A stretch of 64,000 nt of DNA from Bugula neritina (Eukaryota > Bryozoa > Gymnolaemata > Cheilostomatida > Bugulidae). The notes under the pieces are model-generated. The model did not search any database. It had not been told where the DNA came from and saw nothing but the letters and a program-made list of their open reading frames with translations. Positions 47,158-60,538 of this stretch are shown piece by piece; the first letter of the stretch is position 1, and each line of letters opens with the position of its first letter. The DNA lies in NCBI GenBank assembly GCA_964035545.1, contig OZ037771.1, forward strand, positions 4,515,128 to 4,579,127, in the 5' to 3' direction. Position numbers and translations under genes: made by a program.

Positions 47158-50100
47158 ATGTCGTACATTCGTGGCAAAGGACGTGGACGCGGTGACTCAG
47201 CGTCTACTAAAAGCTCTTCCCTCAGTAGCCCAGGAAAGCATCGCACTCCAGTTTCTACAGGTATGCAGGTAGTTTTGATTAGTCGTGTATAAATCAGCCT
47301 CCCACGACACTTACAGCTGTAGATGTTGTATTCCTTTACTCAGCGATGTCAGTATGCTTGTAGAAGAACGTTTCCGGCAGATTTCACAGTTGCACAGTCA
47401 AGCTGTAGATAAGCATTTGAGAAATCAGAGTGAATCCACGGAGACGTTCTCGAATAACCATGTGACAGAAGATGACGCAGATGAAGAACTTATTAAAAAA
47501 GTTACGGCTTTCTACGACAAACAAAATTGTATGTTGGTTTGTTTTTATATGTACTTCATGATAGTTTATTTTATAAGCTTTATTTTCTAGTAGATTTTTA
47601 CCCATGAATGTTTACTAGGTTAACAAAATTATATTTTAGTTTGTTTTATATGGGCATACTTTAATTTAGAAGCTTTGTGAATGTTTACTAGGTTTATAAT
47701 TGATATTATACTATTGTCGAAGTTAATATGACTATCATCATACATTGATGGTGATGGTAGGTCCCTCTAGCAATGGCGACAGTGGATTAAACACCGCTTC
47801 GATGTTAGATTTGATGATGAATGAAGATTCCAACGTCTGCTTAGTGTGCCTCGAGTCTATAAAACGTACTGAGAAGGTAACTCGAATGTTGTAGTTATTA
47901 GCTGTAATATATTGTTATATTAGTATCAGTATATATAGTGTTACAGGTCTTGGTGCTAATCAGTTAATCTATTTTAGTTTCTCAGTCTTAAAACTTGAGG
48001 TAATCAATTGTCATAATCACAATTAAATAAGCTGGTTTCTCCCTATACTTATGGCTCAATATTAATTGTTTGTAGATTTGGAGTTGCAGCTCCTGTCACT
48101 GCATTATTCACTTGAACTGCATTCAGCAATGGATAAATGAAGGGGCGTATCAGCAGCAACAGAGCATGCTCAGTGAGCAGCACTTCCCCAATAAGAAAGT
48201 TCCTTGGAACTGGTACGTGTATCGGCCATTCTGACATATGCTTATTAGATGGAGTATTCTGCAGTTTTATTGGCTCTGCTATCACAAACGTTTGAATTAT
48301 GAATTTGAATTATTTATTAATTAAAAGTTTTGTATTGCCTTACTTCAGATTTTCCTCTTATAATAGCAGTCATGGTTTTTTGTTTAAATGTTAGAAATAA
48401 CTTAATTTCCTTTTACTCATCAAATAATCTATCGCAAAAAGCTAGTATAAAATGCTAGGTTTTCTTTGTTGTATGAATGGTAACATCTTTGTTAAATGTA
48501 AGTGACGGATGAAACCAAAAATAATGTAGCTGAATCGCTTGTATGGAGAATTTCATCATAAATATTTATTTTTTGACCAATCAAAAATTTTTTTGGTAAT
48601 CAAAGTTTAGCAGGAGGTGTGTATTATATATTTCATGTGATAGACTAATTTCTAGCCCGAAGTGCAGAGCTGAGTTTGAGCACAGTGATTACCCGTCCCT
48701 CTACAAGTGTTTTTGTGGTAAGAATACCAACCCCACGGACGACCCTTGGCTTCTCCCACATTCCTGTGGTGAAACCTGCAACAAGCAACTCAAACCTGTT
48801 TGTGGACATCAATGTTTACTTCTCTGTCATCCAGGTAATTCATTTATCTCTCCGTTATTTCAATGATGTCTCAGTCTGTTGTTTATATTTGGCCGGCGAT
48901 TTTAGTATTCCTCATAGACTAGTTTCTTCAGCACTAATAAAGTTTGTGAGTTGAGTTGACAAGTTACAATTATCTGTGGCATTCCTTAGAGACCTGCTGT
49001 ATAACAACAACTATTTTTCTAAAAGTTGTCTAGCCTTTCAAGTGTTTCAGAATGTATACACAATATGCGTGGTGTTCTGATGGGAGCTGGTTATTGTTTG
49101 CTCCTGCTTAAAGTTACAAGATCGTGTTTTTCTATCCAATATTTTAACTGAAGTTGAAACTGAATTTTAAACTGAATTGATATTCACAAAGTGGGGAATT
49201 TCCTCTCTTTTACTCTCATTTAATATGTATGCTGTAGGCCCATGCCCTCCATGCCCCAAGTCGGTGAAGGTGTCCTGTTACTGCGGCCAGTCCAACCCCG
49301 TGTCAAGAAGATGTGGCTCTAAGGCTTGGTCTTGTGGTCAACCTTGTGGGAGACTCCTCGAGTGTCAAGCTCACCGCTGTCAACAGATTTGTCATAAAGG
49401 TACAGCTAGGCTATGCATGTGCTCAGACTATGAAAGTGTTTAGTGTGTATACTCAGACTACCGAGGTGTTTAGTGTGTATTTTCAGGCTTAGGAGGTGTT
49501 GGGAATTTTTATTTGCATTAGAATCAGGGATGACAATTGTTAACTCAACTTTAAAGTATATTAAAATATAGGTGTACATATATAAGAAGTCGTGTATAAA
49601 TTTGTAATTTACGATACAATGTTGGGTATTTTATGATGCGATGCTGGGATATTTTATAATGCAATGTTGCGGTATTTTATGATGCAATTTTGGAGTATGT
49701 TACAATGCAATAGTAATAACTGTGCTTTCTGAACTCGGAATACTTAAAGTAACACCCACATGTGTTTCTATGAAATGGTCATGTGACTTTTGGTAGGAGA
49801 GTGTAGTCCGTGTGCTGAGACCAGTGTACAGCACTGTCGGTGTGGCAAGGAGAAGCAGAGCAGACCCTGTGCCCAGTTGACTTGGTCATGTAACCAGGTA
49901 AGACAACTTCTCAGCTAATATTCACTACTTCTTGTGTGATGCTATGACTTCAAACCAAAGTTAGTAAACGTAGGAATTATTTGGTAATATTTATTACTCG
50001 AATTTGCGAGACTATTATTCAACTCTGTGTTTTGCAGAGAAGGAATTTTTAAGCAACTTTTTTCACTTGATAACCTGAGTATTTATTAGAGTTGTGCTGC

Positions 50101-52213
50101 TAAAGGTTGAATAAAGGTCAAAGGTTTGACAAAAACACTAGAGAGCTACTAATTAATGTGTAGTTAATACTAGAACTACCTTGTGAGCAGTTACATCAAC
50201 TTTCCTAAATAGTTTAGCCGGTAACTATTTTTAAAAAACCAGTAGCTGAAAGGTTTTGAGTTTTCTCTGTTCTTCCAGGTATGTGGTAAGCTGTTTCCGT
50301 GCGGTAAACACAGGTGTCAGGAAATATGTCACCCGCAAGGTACTTGCGGTGAGTGCCCTAGATCTCAGGCTATCAGGCTATGCCCTTGTGGCAAGACCTC
50401 TACACACAATCTACCATGTACGGAGGATGTGCCGTGCTGTGGAGATACTTGTGGGAAAGCTCTCTCCTGCGGTCAACATCAGTGCACAGAGAAATGTCAT
50501 TACGGCAGCTGCAGTCAGGTGATTGGCCTTCCTGTGTAGGGTCAGATACTTCCTGTGTAGTGCCGGCTGCCATTGGGCTTTAAAGTGTGCTACTGTGTTT
50601 ATATATGAGTGTATTATAATATATTCTCTCTACTATATTACATATCTCCATTCTATGCTGACTTGTTACTCTACACAGTGCCTACAGTTCTCTGTGAAGA
50701 GCTGCCGCTGTGGTGCCCGTCAGAAAGAGATGCCGTGCGTCAAGACCTTCACCTGTGAGGTCAGGTGTCAAAAGAAGAAATCATGTGGTCGACACGTGTG
50801 TAAACGTCGTTGCTGTGATGGCGTAGCCTGCTCCACCTGTGATCAGATCTGTGGCAAGAAATTGAAATGTAACCATTTTTCTTTAGCAGCATCTTTGAGC
50901 ACAGTTTGGGGGTTAGAGGTGGCTCTTTGTAGCAAGTGTTATCGGTAGTGAGGAATTCGGGCTTAAGTTGATTAGTGTGCCTAAAAATACCTACCTATCT
51001 AATGAATGTCCAGCAATTACGTTATTATACTTCAAAAAATTGAAGCGTCTACATATGTAGTTTGCGTATATATTTTTTTACAAATTTGTACAGTTAAATT
51101 AATAGTGTGTGGCATGTTTGTAGCAGCTATAACTATATATTTTACTATATAGACGGCAAAATTGTTCAAACGTATAGTTATGTAGCTTTACATTCAGATT
51201 CAAAATATTATCCTATTTTGTCATTAAACCTATTTTTATGTTCAACTTCATGTTTAACAGGTTTAGTTAGTCATTCTTCCCAGCGTTAAAAAAATATAAT
51301 ATCTTTGTGAACGAAGTTATCTACTTCTGATTTAATAATAATGTAAGAGAGTGTATGCTTGTAGGTGGTAACCACAAGTGTATGTCCGTATGCCACGACG
51401 GCCCCTGCTATCCGTGTACCATAACCATTGACAAGGCGTGTAGCTGCGGTCAGACTGTAGCCTCAGTTCCCTGTATTCGTCAGAAGGTTGCCCAGCCTCC
51501 CAAATGTCGTAGACCGTGTCTCCACAAGTCCAAGTGTGATCATCAGGCTATACAGAAACACGCCTGCCACTTTGGGGATTGTCCGCCCTGTATTTTAGTT
51601 TGTAGGAGAAAACTGACGGGGTGTGATCATAGCTGCCAGAGTAGGTGCCATGATTCCGTCAGCGTTAAGATTCAGACTGAGGTAGGCAGCATTGAATGGC
51701 TTTGGTTGGAAGTTTTAGAATACCATATGTGGAGCATATTTTTTATTACCTAACATATTCGTTTATCCTAATTTGCAACTAGCTGTGAGGCTAGTGGTTT
51801 TATTAGTATTTTTCGGAGAAATCGTATGTTTTGTAGCTGTTGCACACATCTAGCTATTTAATGATAAGACAACTACTAAGATTGTGTATTGTAGCTGGTA
51901 ACCATTCCTGACACTAGATTCAATGACAGTCAAATAAATAATTTAGTTAAACTATCTGTTGTACTTTAAGCTAAGGAAGGCTGTATTATTATGTTTTATA
52001 CAATGCCTTTGATATCCCTTATATACACTATTTCTCAGAATAAGGTGTCTCAGAATAAGGTGTGTCAGAATAAGGTGTCTCTGTATTGTAGAAGAAGGTA
52101 CTAGCCGGACCGTGGGAGCAGCACACACCTAACTACACCACTCTCATACGTCAACCATGTCCACCCTGTCCATTTCCCACATCTGTACAGTGTAAAGGTG
52201 TGTCAATACTCTA

Positions 52214-52244
<31 letters not shown>

Positions 52245-55200
52245 CACTTCACATCCTCATTTTATAGTTCGCAGCAGTCAATTAGTGTAATACCAGCATT
52301 TACTATGTCGTCTAGACCCAAAAGCTACTAGTAGTAGTTTATGCTACTGAATGCAAATAAGTGTGCATATTTTTCTAGCTATTATAGTTCTAATGTGTTT
52401 GCAGCAGTCTATACCTTAGAGCTCAAGGAGTTGTAATATTGTTGTTAGAGCTCAAAGATGTTTAGTGTTGTTGATTTGTAGTGCTTCTTTCTGTTTATAA
52501 TAATACTCTTGTACGTGTCGTGATGGCATTGGAGTTATCTGACCCAGCAGATTTTCTTTTGGTGATTTTACTATTCTTTCCTTTTCCAGGTCAACACGAA
52601 ATGTCGGTGTTACCTTGTAGTAACTCTGCTATCTACAGCTGTAAGAGAGAGTGTGGTAGAAAGCTGCCATGTGCCAACCATACGTGTACCCTAGAGTGTC
52701 ACGTAGTGAGCGGTCAGAGTGGAGGGAGTGAGGTAAGTGTTACTACAGTATATTATCTGATGTGCTGATAAATACTTTAGCTCTATTCAGTTTTGTGGTG
52801 TTTATGACAACATATTGTCATTAAAGTAGGCTGAACGTTGGCAATATGTTCAGAATTACTTAAAACTTGGTTTTTCTAGTTTTACTTCAATTTTTGGATC
52901 CTTTAGTGGAAACTAATAAACTCGTATTGAATGATAAATGACAGACTAAATTAGTATAGTTCAGTACGATATTGTATAGTAACAAGTATATATGTAGCGA
53001 AGTAGGATATTGAATAGTAACTAGCACACATGTAGCTAAGTACGATATTGTATAGTAACTAGCACACATGTAGCTAACTACGATATTGTGTAGTAACAAG
53101 CACACATGTAGCTAACTACGATATTGTGTAGTTAATGTTTTTCCTCCAGGAATCTGGTACAGAATGCCAGACGTGCGAGGAAGCGTGCAGTCAACCCCGT
53201 CCCAAGGGCTGCACACACCCCTGCATCAAACCCTGCCATCCAAAAGCCTGTCCACCCTGTAAACAAGGTGTCAAAACAAGGTGGGCCATTACTGCTAACC
53301 CTGTTGATGCTTCTGGGATTTTCTCCATTTCAGTGGTCACTACATATACCATGCGGTTATGTATTGGTCATGGCGTGGTTATGTATTGGTCATGGCGTAT
53401 ATCTAACTGATATGCGAGAAACTTGCTTATTGTTTGTTAGTCAAATAATAGTTAACTTATTTATCTACAAAATTAAATTGTATTATTGTTGTGACACTTA
53501 TTTGTTTAATTTAATGATTGTTAGTAAACAGATAATTAAATTAGTATTGTAACTCATACCATTATGGCTGACCTTTGATATTTAGAATGCTCTATGGTGT
53601 CATAAGTTTCTAGTGCTTGTAGCATGTCACCTAACTCATAATATGAAGGGATTAAAACTGTAAAATCACTAAGTTAAAGTAAAGTAAACCCTGTATATTT
53701 TTAGTAAAACTACCACCATTTATGTATATCCTACAGTATTTTGGTTATTTGAAGTATTTATAATGAGCTTGTAGGTGCCACTGTGGCGTTACTGTGATAT
53801 ACACACCTTGTCACGAGTGGACAAATCCTCAGTTTAATAAAGATGAAAAACTATCTTGCCCTGGACTGTGTCCCAAAGAGGTACTGTACTCGGCATACGT
53901 ATTAATCTGTTTTACGTTTTCTCCAGTCATGTCATGCAGTAGTCAGGTTTTTCACTGTTTCTCACTTTTTCTCATTCTATCCGCTTTAGTCCTTGCGGGC
54001 AACGGGGTTCTGCATAGCCAACTCAATAAACGATTTCCATCTGATTCGATCACTTGTGTCTTTGTTATTTAATTTCCACGCTTTTATATCTAATCTTATG
54101 GTATGCAATGCTTTGGTCTTCCTCTCTTTCTCTTGCTTTCAACACTGATGTTGCTGATTCTTTTAATGTTCTCTCCGTTTTCTCTCCTGCATGCATGCCC
54201 ATACCATTCCAGCCTTTTCTTTTTCATCTGTAATCAACCACATAGTCTCATCTTTCCTCAGGGGTTTTGGACATACATAATTCCAAGCAATAGCAGAAAG
54301 ACATACTGTTTACAGTAACAGTATTTTAATATCTCGTTTCTGCACTATAAACAATTTCTGTTTTCTAACATCACATGTGGATACCGTACGCCCGAGTACC
54401 CAGTTTATCTGTCAATGTCAACTTATTGTTTGTTAAAACAATATTTGTAGTGACAGTTGTATTGTTCACCCCAATATATCACTTCGTTTTGCAGTTATTA
54501 TTGGCTTAAGCAATCTTCCGCATTCCAAAATTATGACAACACAATAGAAACAAACTTGGGCTTTTGATAGCCTGTAGTTCTCATCTCTTGTTATATTGAG
54601 AAAAAATGTGTTTGGTCGCCATCCCTGGAGAAATGGATTTTTGAAGCGGACTCAGCAGTTGTTTTCTATTGTGGCAAAGGAGCAACTCTAACTGAATTCC
54701 CTTCCTAGTATCACCAATGACCTTTACTGGTGTTTAAACCAGTGACCTGAAGTTTACTAAGCCAGTGCTCTAACCCCTAGACCATGGCTGCTCTTTACCC
54801 CCTCTCTCTCCCTCCCTCCCTCCCTCTCTCTCTCTCTCGCTCTCTCTTATAATATAATGCTTGCATATTGTGAATATTTAAACTGCATAACTTAAGGGTT
54901 AGAAAGCATGTGAATATATTATCTCAATGTTGAGTTGTTGTGTTTGTTGATGTAGCTGAATTGTGGCCACCCCTGCTCTCTCAAATGCCACCCGCCTGGC
55001 CAATGTCGGTCTAAATGCATTGAGAAGGTAACTCTTAGATGTAAGTGTAGAACTGTTAAACAGATCGTGGCGTGTCACCTCGCTGCCGATAAGGTTATTG
55101 AGTGCACAGAGAAATGTAAGCAGCAGCAGCCACAGCAATCTCCTTGCACCAGCTCTGACCAGGTAAGTTATCTGTAGCAGTTTTTATTTCTGTTCATAGC

Positions 55201-55584
55201 ATTTATCAGCATGGATGTATTTAACTGGGCTAACAGTTTTTACAATGAATTTTATTAGAGAAGGAAATTTGCTAGAAGAATTTTATCATGAAGATAGTCG
55301 GTTGATTGATCTTCTCTTATGCTTCTTGTAATAAATGTTTTCAAAAGTGAGTTATCTCTTCATTTCATTATCTGTAGGGATCTCAAAGCGAGGCTCCCGA
55401 AGAGGAAGTAGAGTCAGTGTTGTTGCCTGGTCGACGTCAGAGGAAGCGTAAAGAGCGGAAAACTTCAGCTGATGTGTCAGAATCTTATTTTTCTATGCAG
55501 TTGCTCAAAAAGTATTGTCCAATAGTATTCATTGTTTTATCTGTATTGGCAGCCTTCTATTTTGCAATTACTGCAGAAAACTAG
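47158..55584 (+). CDS. NFXL1: NF-X1-type zinc finger protein NFXL1 (about 16 exons)
   Basis: Exons: 47158-47260, about 47344-47528, 47761-47876, 48076-48212, 48656-48834, 49238-49399, 49797-49897, 50279-50518, 50679-50868, 51365-51681, 52092-52197, 52590-52732, 53150-53280, 53775-53880, 54956-55162, 55378-55584. About 875 residues, against about 911 in human. It begins with an R/G-rich end ([10 protein letters not shown]), then a RING/PHD-like zinc site ([36 protein letters not shown]), a long row of NF-X1 zinc fingers (CGxHxCxxxCHxGxCxPC), a basic stretch and a C-terminal membrane anchor ([18 protein letters not shown]). The anchor separates NFXL1 from soluble NFX1. Phases agree from exon 2 on; exon 1 to 2 is unresolved because the best donor (phase 1) and best acceptors (needing phase 2) disagree. 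NF-X1 proteins bind DNA or act as ubiquitin ligases; the role here is inferred. Confidence 0.92.
52015..52088 (+). repeat. 15-bp tandem repeat before NFXL1 exon 11
   Basis: Three copies of CAGAATAAGGTGTCT end at the exon 11 acceptor. Confidence 0.75.
52205..52238 (+). repeat. (TCTG)n microsatellite
   Basis: About seven TCTG units just after NFXL1 exon 11. Confidence 0.8.
52925..53130 (+). repeat. minisatellite of about 37 bp before NFXL1 exon 13
   Basis: Five copies of a unit with CACATGTAGCTAACTACGAT and ATTGTATAGTAACTAG, ending about 20 bases before the acceptor. Confidence 0.85.
53986..54285 (-). mobile_element. LINE 3'-end fragment (reverse transcriptase tail)
   Basis: The minus strand encodes the C-terminal end common to several LINE clades: [17 protein letters not shown], then SKRKRGRPK, then, after a frameshift, [19 protein letters not shown] and [10 protein letters not shown] followed by a stop. 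The RGRPK and RIRWKSFIE words are characteristic. The copy is 5'-truncated and frameshifted, so it is dead. It sits in the intron before NFXL1 exon 15, in reverse orientation. Confidence 0.7.
54690..54800 (-). mobile_element. tRNA-derived SINE
   Basis: On the minus strand an A box (TGGTCTAGGGGTTAGAGCAC) is followed at tRNA spacing by a degenerate B box (GGTTTAAACACC). A non-tRNA body probably continues to about 54500, and a CT-rich tract (54800-54847) lies at the other side. Confidence 0.55.
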
Positions 55585-55676
55585 TCTATTTATTCATGAT
55601 GGTGGTATTATTTTGTTCAGATTATTGCTAGTTCACCGAGAAACATATTTTATATTTTATTTCCCTAATTCAAGTT

Positions 55677-55682
55677 ATTAAA
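55677..55682 (+). terminator. probable NFXL1 poly(A) signal (ATTAAA)
   Basis: ATTAAA, the commonest variant signal, lies 93 bases after the stop codon. No AATAAA is closer. Confidence 0.5.
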
Positions 55683-55689
55683 AGATTGA

Positions 55690-57492
55690 GTTTAATGCAA
55701 TGAAATAACAGAAGTATAATTCTGTTATTATTTACAGAATTATTGTTTCATGTGTATTTATTACTCAGGATCCTGCTTTCATTAGTTGAATATAAAAAAA
55801 TTATCAGCAAAAGCTTATAAAATCTTCTCATTTGCACCATAACAAAGCTCTGGCAATCAGATATAAACATACATTCCAATATATTATTGTTGTGGAACTC
55901 AAGTTTACTGAAAGGAGATGATTACGTTTTCATATCCTGTCTTATTGTTGTTTGATCATTCCTTTGTAATGATGAAGCTCTCATTATTGCCAACCACCCA
56001 ATAATGCTTATAAATAGCTGTTACTAGTATAAACACTTCCACACATTTTTCTATCTATTTCAGGTCTGTTTGGTTTGGCGTCAGTGTTTTTGGTTAAAAC
56101 TGTTGTGTTTTGGGCAATAACTGTAGATACTGGGCATAATCCACATAGATGCAGCTCAGTCATATTGTATTCACTTTAGATTCTTTAAGATTGAAGAGAA
56201 TAGAAGAATGGCCTTTAATTTTTACTGTGGTCCTTTAGTAGCATGTTGTAGCTAATTGATATATCTCTGCCAAATGGGTGAAATATTGTATTGGGGCACT
56301 ATTTGATGAAAAGCTGGTGCTTACTAGTATTTAGACTCATAGGTTTTAAGTGACAATGTACATTATTTATATAGGAAGTGAATGGTCTCTAAAATTGCAC
56401 GACAAAACTTCACTTATAAGTATCAATAGCATACTGCTATATAAGCTTTGTATGTAGTATTATCAGTTGAATCCATTGTACATTAAGTACTATTTATTTA
56501 CAATAATTCAAAGATTAGCCACTATGTTAGCAAACGATGTGCAAAGTTTACTTGGCCTTTACAACAGCTTGTAGTTATCACAATATAACGCATCTAATCG
56601 TGATATAAATAAAGAGAACGCAGAAAGTATGTCAAGTTATATCTGCAGCAAAATCCCTAGTTACTCTCATGAGTATAATTCTCTAAATTAAAAAAAATAA
56701 TGCAATTGCGCAGTAATTCTTTTACTTCTAATTTTTTTAACTACTTGTTACAAAACCAACTGACAAATTTCAACCTTGCATTTACATAAAAAAAGAAATG
56801 GCCTAAATCCCTTTATTTACTCAGCAACGTTGTTAAGTGTTGCTATCAAGTATATGATACCATGTATGTTGATTAAATTTTGGTATATAGTATTCATGGA
56901 TTGCAAGTTGGTCATTTTACTGGGACAAAATTCAAACAATATGATAAAAAATAGTCCTAGATCTTGAACTTTTTCGGAGTTGCACCCCTTAAGGTTTTCA
57001 TTTTCCAGCTGTTAAGTACTATTGCACTGGGTGATCATTCGGGTAAAGGCTTATAAATAATAATACAGAAAAAGCCAGCACAAGCTAAACTGATTCAACA
57101 TTTTAATTTGTGCTATAAATTGTTGTAGATAGGATGATAGCCATGTGACCTACTACACGCATGCAATTATAGAAATCTATAATACCACTTGTTTGATTCA
57201 TTTGAATTTTAATTTGTAATAATTATGTAATAAAACAAAGTAATTATTGAATCATTTAAAGTAAGTATATAAGTATATATTCTTATTATTATTATTTACA
57301 TTATAGTATTCTCACAATTAATACAGTAATAAGGCACAGTTTAATCATTGATGACACAGCAACCGGGATATTTAAGTTTCATATTTGCAGAGTATATAGC
57401 ATAACTTCTGCAAGCTGGAAAGTAGTACATCCATATAGGTTATACTGCTGAATGTTTTAGCATAGACATATTTTTAACAAATTATGCAGACG
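55690..57492. other. non-genic stretch
   Basis: AT-rich sequence without a convincing exon, RNA gene or transposon end. Confidence 0.5.
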
Positions 57493-59078
57493 TTAAAAGT
57501 CTTCTTCATCAGACGTGTAGTCTGTTGGGTGCTGCTGGATCCCAGATTCTTCTGCAGAACCTTCCAGAAGCCAATTCTCGTCTAGATCTGTGGCCCGACA
57601 TAGCAGAGTAATCAACAGTAATTTCATATTTTGTAGGTGTTCGCATATCTTGCTGCAAATTTTTACAAAGTACAGTTAATTTTCGAAGTTATAAGTCTTA
57701 TAACCCACCAACACTAATAATAATATTATAAACAAAAATATATTTTAATTGAATTATAATGCAGGATATTTTATACCAGTTTATTAAAAAGGAGGCTGGA
57801 AATATAGCACTTGACCACCTTCTAAGTTCTAGATCTATATAGCTTACTGCAAAATTTACTTTTCAAAATGGCTGACTTTGTATACAATTTAAACTAAACA
57901 ATGGTAGCCTATATAAAATGTTATATTAAACACGTTACATAATATAGTTAATTAGTTTATAAACAAAGGCCAAAACATGTGACACGATACATTTTGATGG
58001 GTCAATTACATTAATTTCCAGCAATATAACAAAAATAATAAGTTAATAAAAGATAATACTATGGTTGAAACTTTGGTGACATTTCGAAAATTGAATTACA
58101 ACTTTTTAAATATGATTGCTAAGGTTTTGTGTATCATCACCAGAAAAATCACTACGGCTGGGTCATGTTATGTTTGATTACTTCTTGAATTTATATTTAA
58201 CACTGCGTTGAAGTATATATACTAAAATACTGGTATGTGACAAATAATGTTATGTAAATATTTTTAGCAGCATATTAACATAATTATCATATTATTTATA
58301 AACGCTAGATAAAAATATTGCTCTTAAAACTATCTGTACATGACCAGAATATCAATTTATATTATAAATCAATCTTTGTATAAACAAAATCGAATTTAGG
58401 CTTTTTCTTGTAAAATATTTATCTATGCATGGGTGTGCATTTTTAAAAAAACATTAACCAACCCATGCATATTTATTTATAAACGGCGACTTTAACTTGT
58501 GTGATAGAGCTGCAAGGCATGAATATATTGCATGTATTGCTTATATAGCAATAAACCTCTTCCTGGTTTAGCAAAGCTGCTCAATATAACGCATTATTTA
58601 CTTTGTATTAGATCAGTTCAATTTTTGGATGCATGACTTGCAAGCTTAATTAGTTGGCAAAATAGTATTTAACAAACTTTTATATTATTTGCTATAGACC
58701 TGAGACTTAAAGAAAGATCAAATAGTTACTGGAGAATTAAATTATAATAATATACAATATAGAGATAGAAAATTCAACTGTCCACATATATGATACAAAT
58801 AAACTAGTATTCCCTCAAATATTTCTAAAACTGTATTCGTTTATTGCATCTAACATATTATATATAATTAGTAAAGACAAGAATCGATGTGACATTATAA
58901 CAAATCAACAATTGCCTACAATTGCATGCTTTTCACAGTAACATTTGCCTCCATGTTTTATAATAATACATATAAAAGTTGTATATATAAAAATTTACTA
59001 TTGTAAAATATTAGGAGAGAGAGCATACCTATGACGGCAGCAGATGAAAAACTTTCCAGAGAGACAGATTAGAGACAT
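57493..59078 (-). CDS. possible small two-exon gene, 69-residue protein
   Basis: No family recognised. Exon 1 (59078-59029) starts MSLICLSGKFFICCRH and ends at AG|GTATGC in phase 2. Exon 2 (57652-57493) has acceptor AAATTTGCAG and, in the matching phase, reads KICEHLQNMKLLLITLLCR, then an acidic end DYTSDEEDF and stop TAA. The reading was chosen for matching phase, good splice sites and the acidic C-terminus; the other frame of exon 2 stops earlier. The N-terminal half is Cys-rich and hydrophobic. It could be a small conserved protein or a chance pairing; transcript evidence would settle it. Confidence 0.4.
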
Positions 59079-60481
59079 CTTAAAAGAGACGAAACAAGTA
59101 ATAACAGACTGTCAAATGTTGAGCCCAAATTAATAATGGCCTGCATGAACTAAACAGGATGTATCTGAGTTGCTTACTTTGGCTGGTGAATGGAACACCC
59201 AACACTAAGGCACTAATATCTGGAAACAATAAACAGCTCTCTGACACGTAGCACATGTACCTCAAGATAGTAATTTCCTTACACTATTCTAAGCTGGAAC
59301 TTGGGAAATTTATTTGCTGACAAACGTTAAAAACTACGTTGTTGCTTATATAAAAAACGGCACAGATATATGGATAATATTACTTCTATAAACATTTTAT
59401 AGTAATAGCAATTTAGAGATGTGGAATTTCACTGTTCACCAAAGTAATATTATGTTCATGATAAAAAATAACAATGAACATAACAACTTTTAAGAGTGTA
59501 TAAATATATTATATCCGTTAAAAAAATATAACTGATATACTGAACGCTAACTAAGATACATACAGAAGTTATTATATAATAATCAGGCCTTGCTGTATGA
59601 TGCAGTGATAAATTTTCCTAGCTGTTTACTCAATAAACATCATACAAAGAATGCGTGCACTTGGCTGAGAGATGGAGAGAGAGGAAGCTCTAACAGGACA
59701 TACAGAAAGTTCAAACGTTGGTGATGCCTTCGTGTTTACTCTGTCAGTTTATATATAATATATTATTTGTTTTATATCTGTTTGTTGTTGGGTACAAAAT
59801 GTAGACCTTTGATTTGGCTTGTAGAATGTGATGGCATTATGTCATGGTCAGACCAACTCCTGCTATAGAGCTAAGGCTACTTGAAAAAACAACTGTATAC
59901 TGATCATTTCACACCATCTTTTCACTTTAAATGAATACAGAACAAGGCATCTGCTGTTTGCAACATTGATACTCCAACCAATGAAATATTTGCCCCAACC
60001 CTATATCTGCATTTAACAAGTTCATTTATGTAATATCCACCACACATAGTATTAACAACTGTTTATTATAGTTCAAGGAATAATTATAGTATTTAAACCC
60101 TAGATACTGTAGTTTCCATATAAAAATCATATATTATAATTATTATATGTTCAAACCAGCTCATGCAAAGGCAGTAGGTATTTTCCAACAGTTAGGGGAA
60201 TTATACACAATATTTGTCTTAAAAAAATAACTCATAGCTGCTTGCTATGGCATGTTTTAATTTTTAACCAATTTATTTATACTACTCGGATTATAACTTA
60301 AAATTATTTAACTCAACTTACACTGCAGCTTTATATATATTGTTATTAGAATTTGATGTTTATCAGCTGTTTCACGCACTGAATGTTACCTATATACACC
60401 TGGGTATTGATTAGTTCAACTTTCTCTAATAATAAATTTTTTTTAATCTTTTCAAGAGATTAATAGTAAGAAGCAAGATAG
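59079..60481. other. non-genic stretch between the small gene and RPS3A
   Basis: AT-rich sequence; no frame, splice pattern or repeat structure strong enough to report. Confidence 0.5.
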
Positions 60482-60487
60482 TTTATT
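60482..60487 (-). terminator. RPS3A poly(A) signal
   Basis: AATAAA on the minus strand about 50 bases after the RPS3A stop. Confidence 0.65.
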
Positions 60488-60538
60488 TCTGAACCATTTA
60501 TTTAGATGTTAAATTACATATGAGCAGGAAGCATTAAT

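Noticed and set aside
53794-54318. Plus-strand frames after NFXL1 exon 14 as part of NFXL1
   Set aside because: The exon ends at a GTACTG donor at 53880; the rest is intron containing a reversed LINE fragment.
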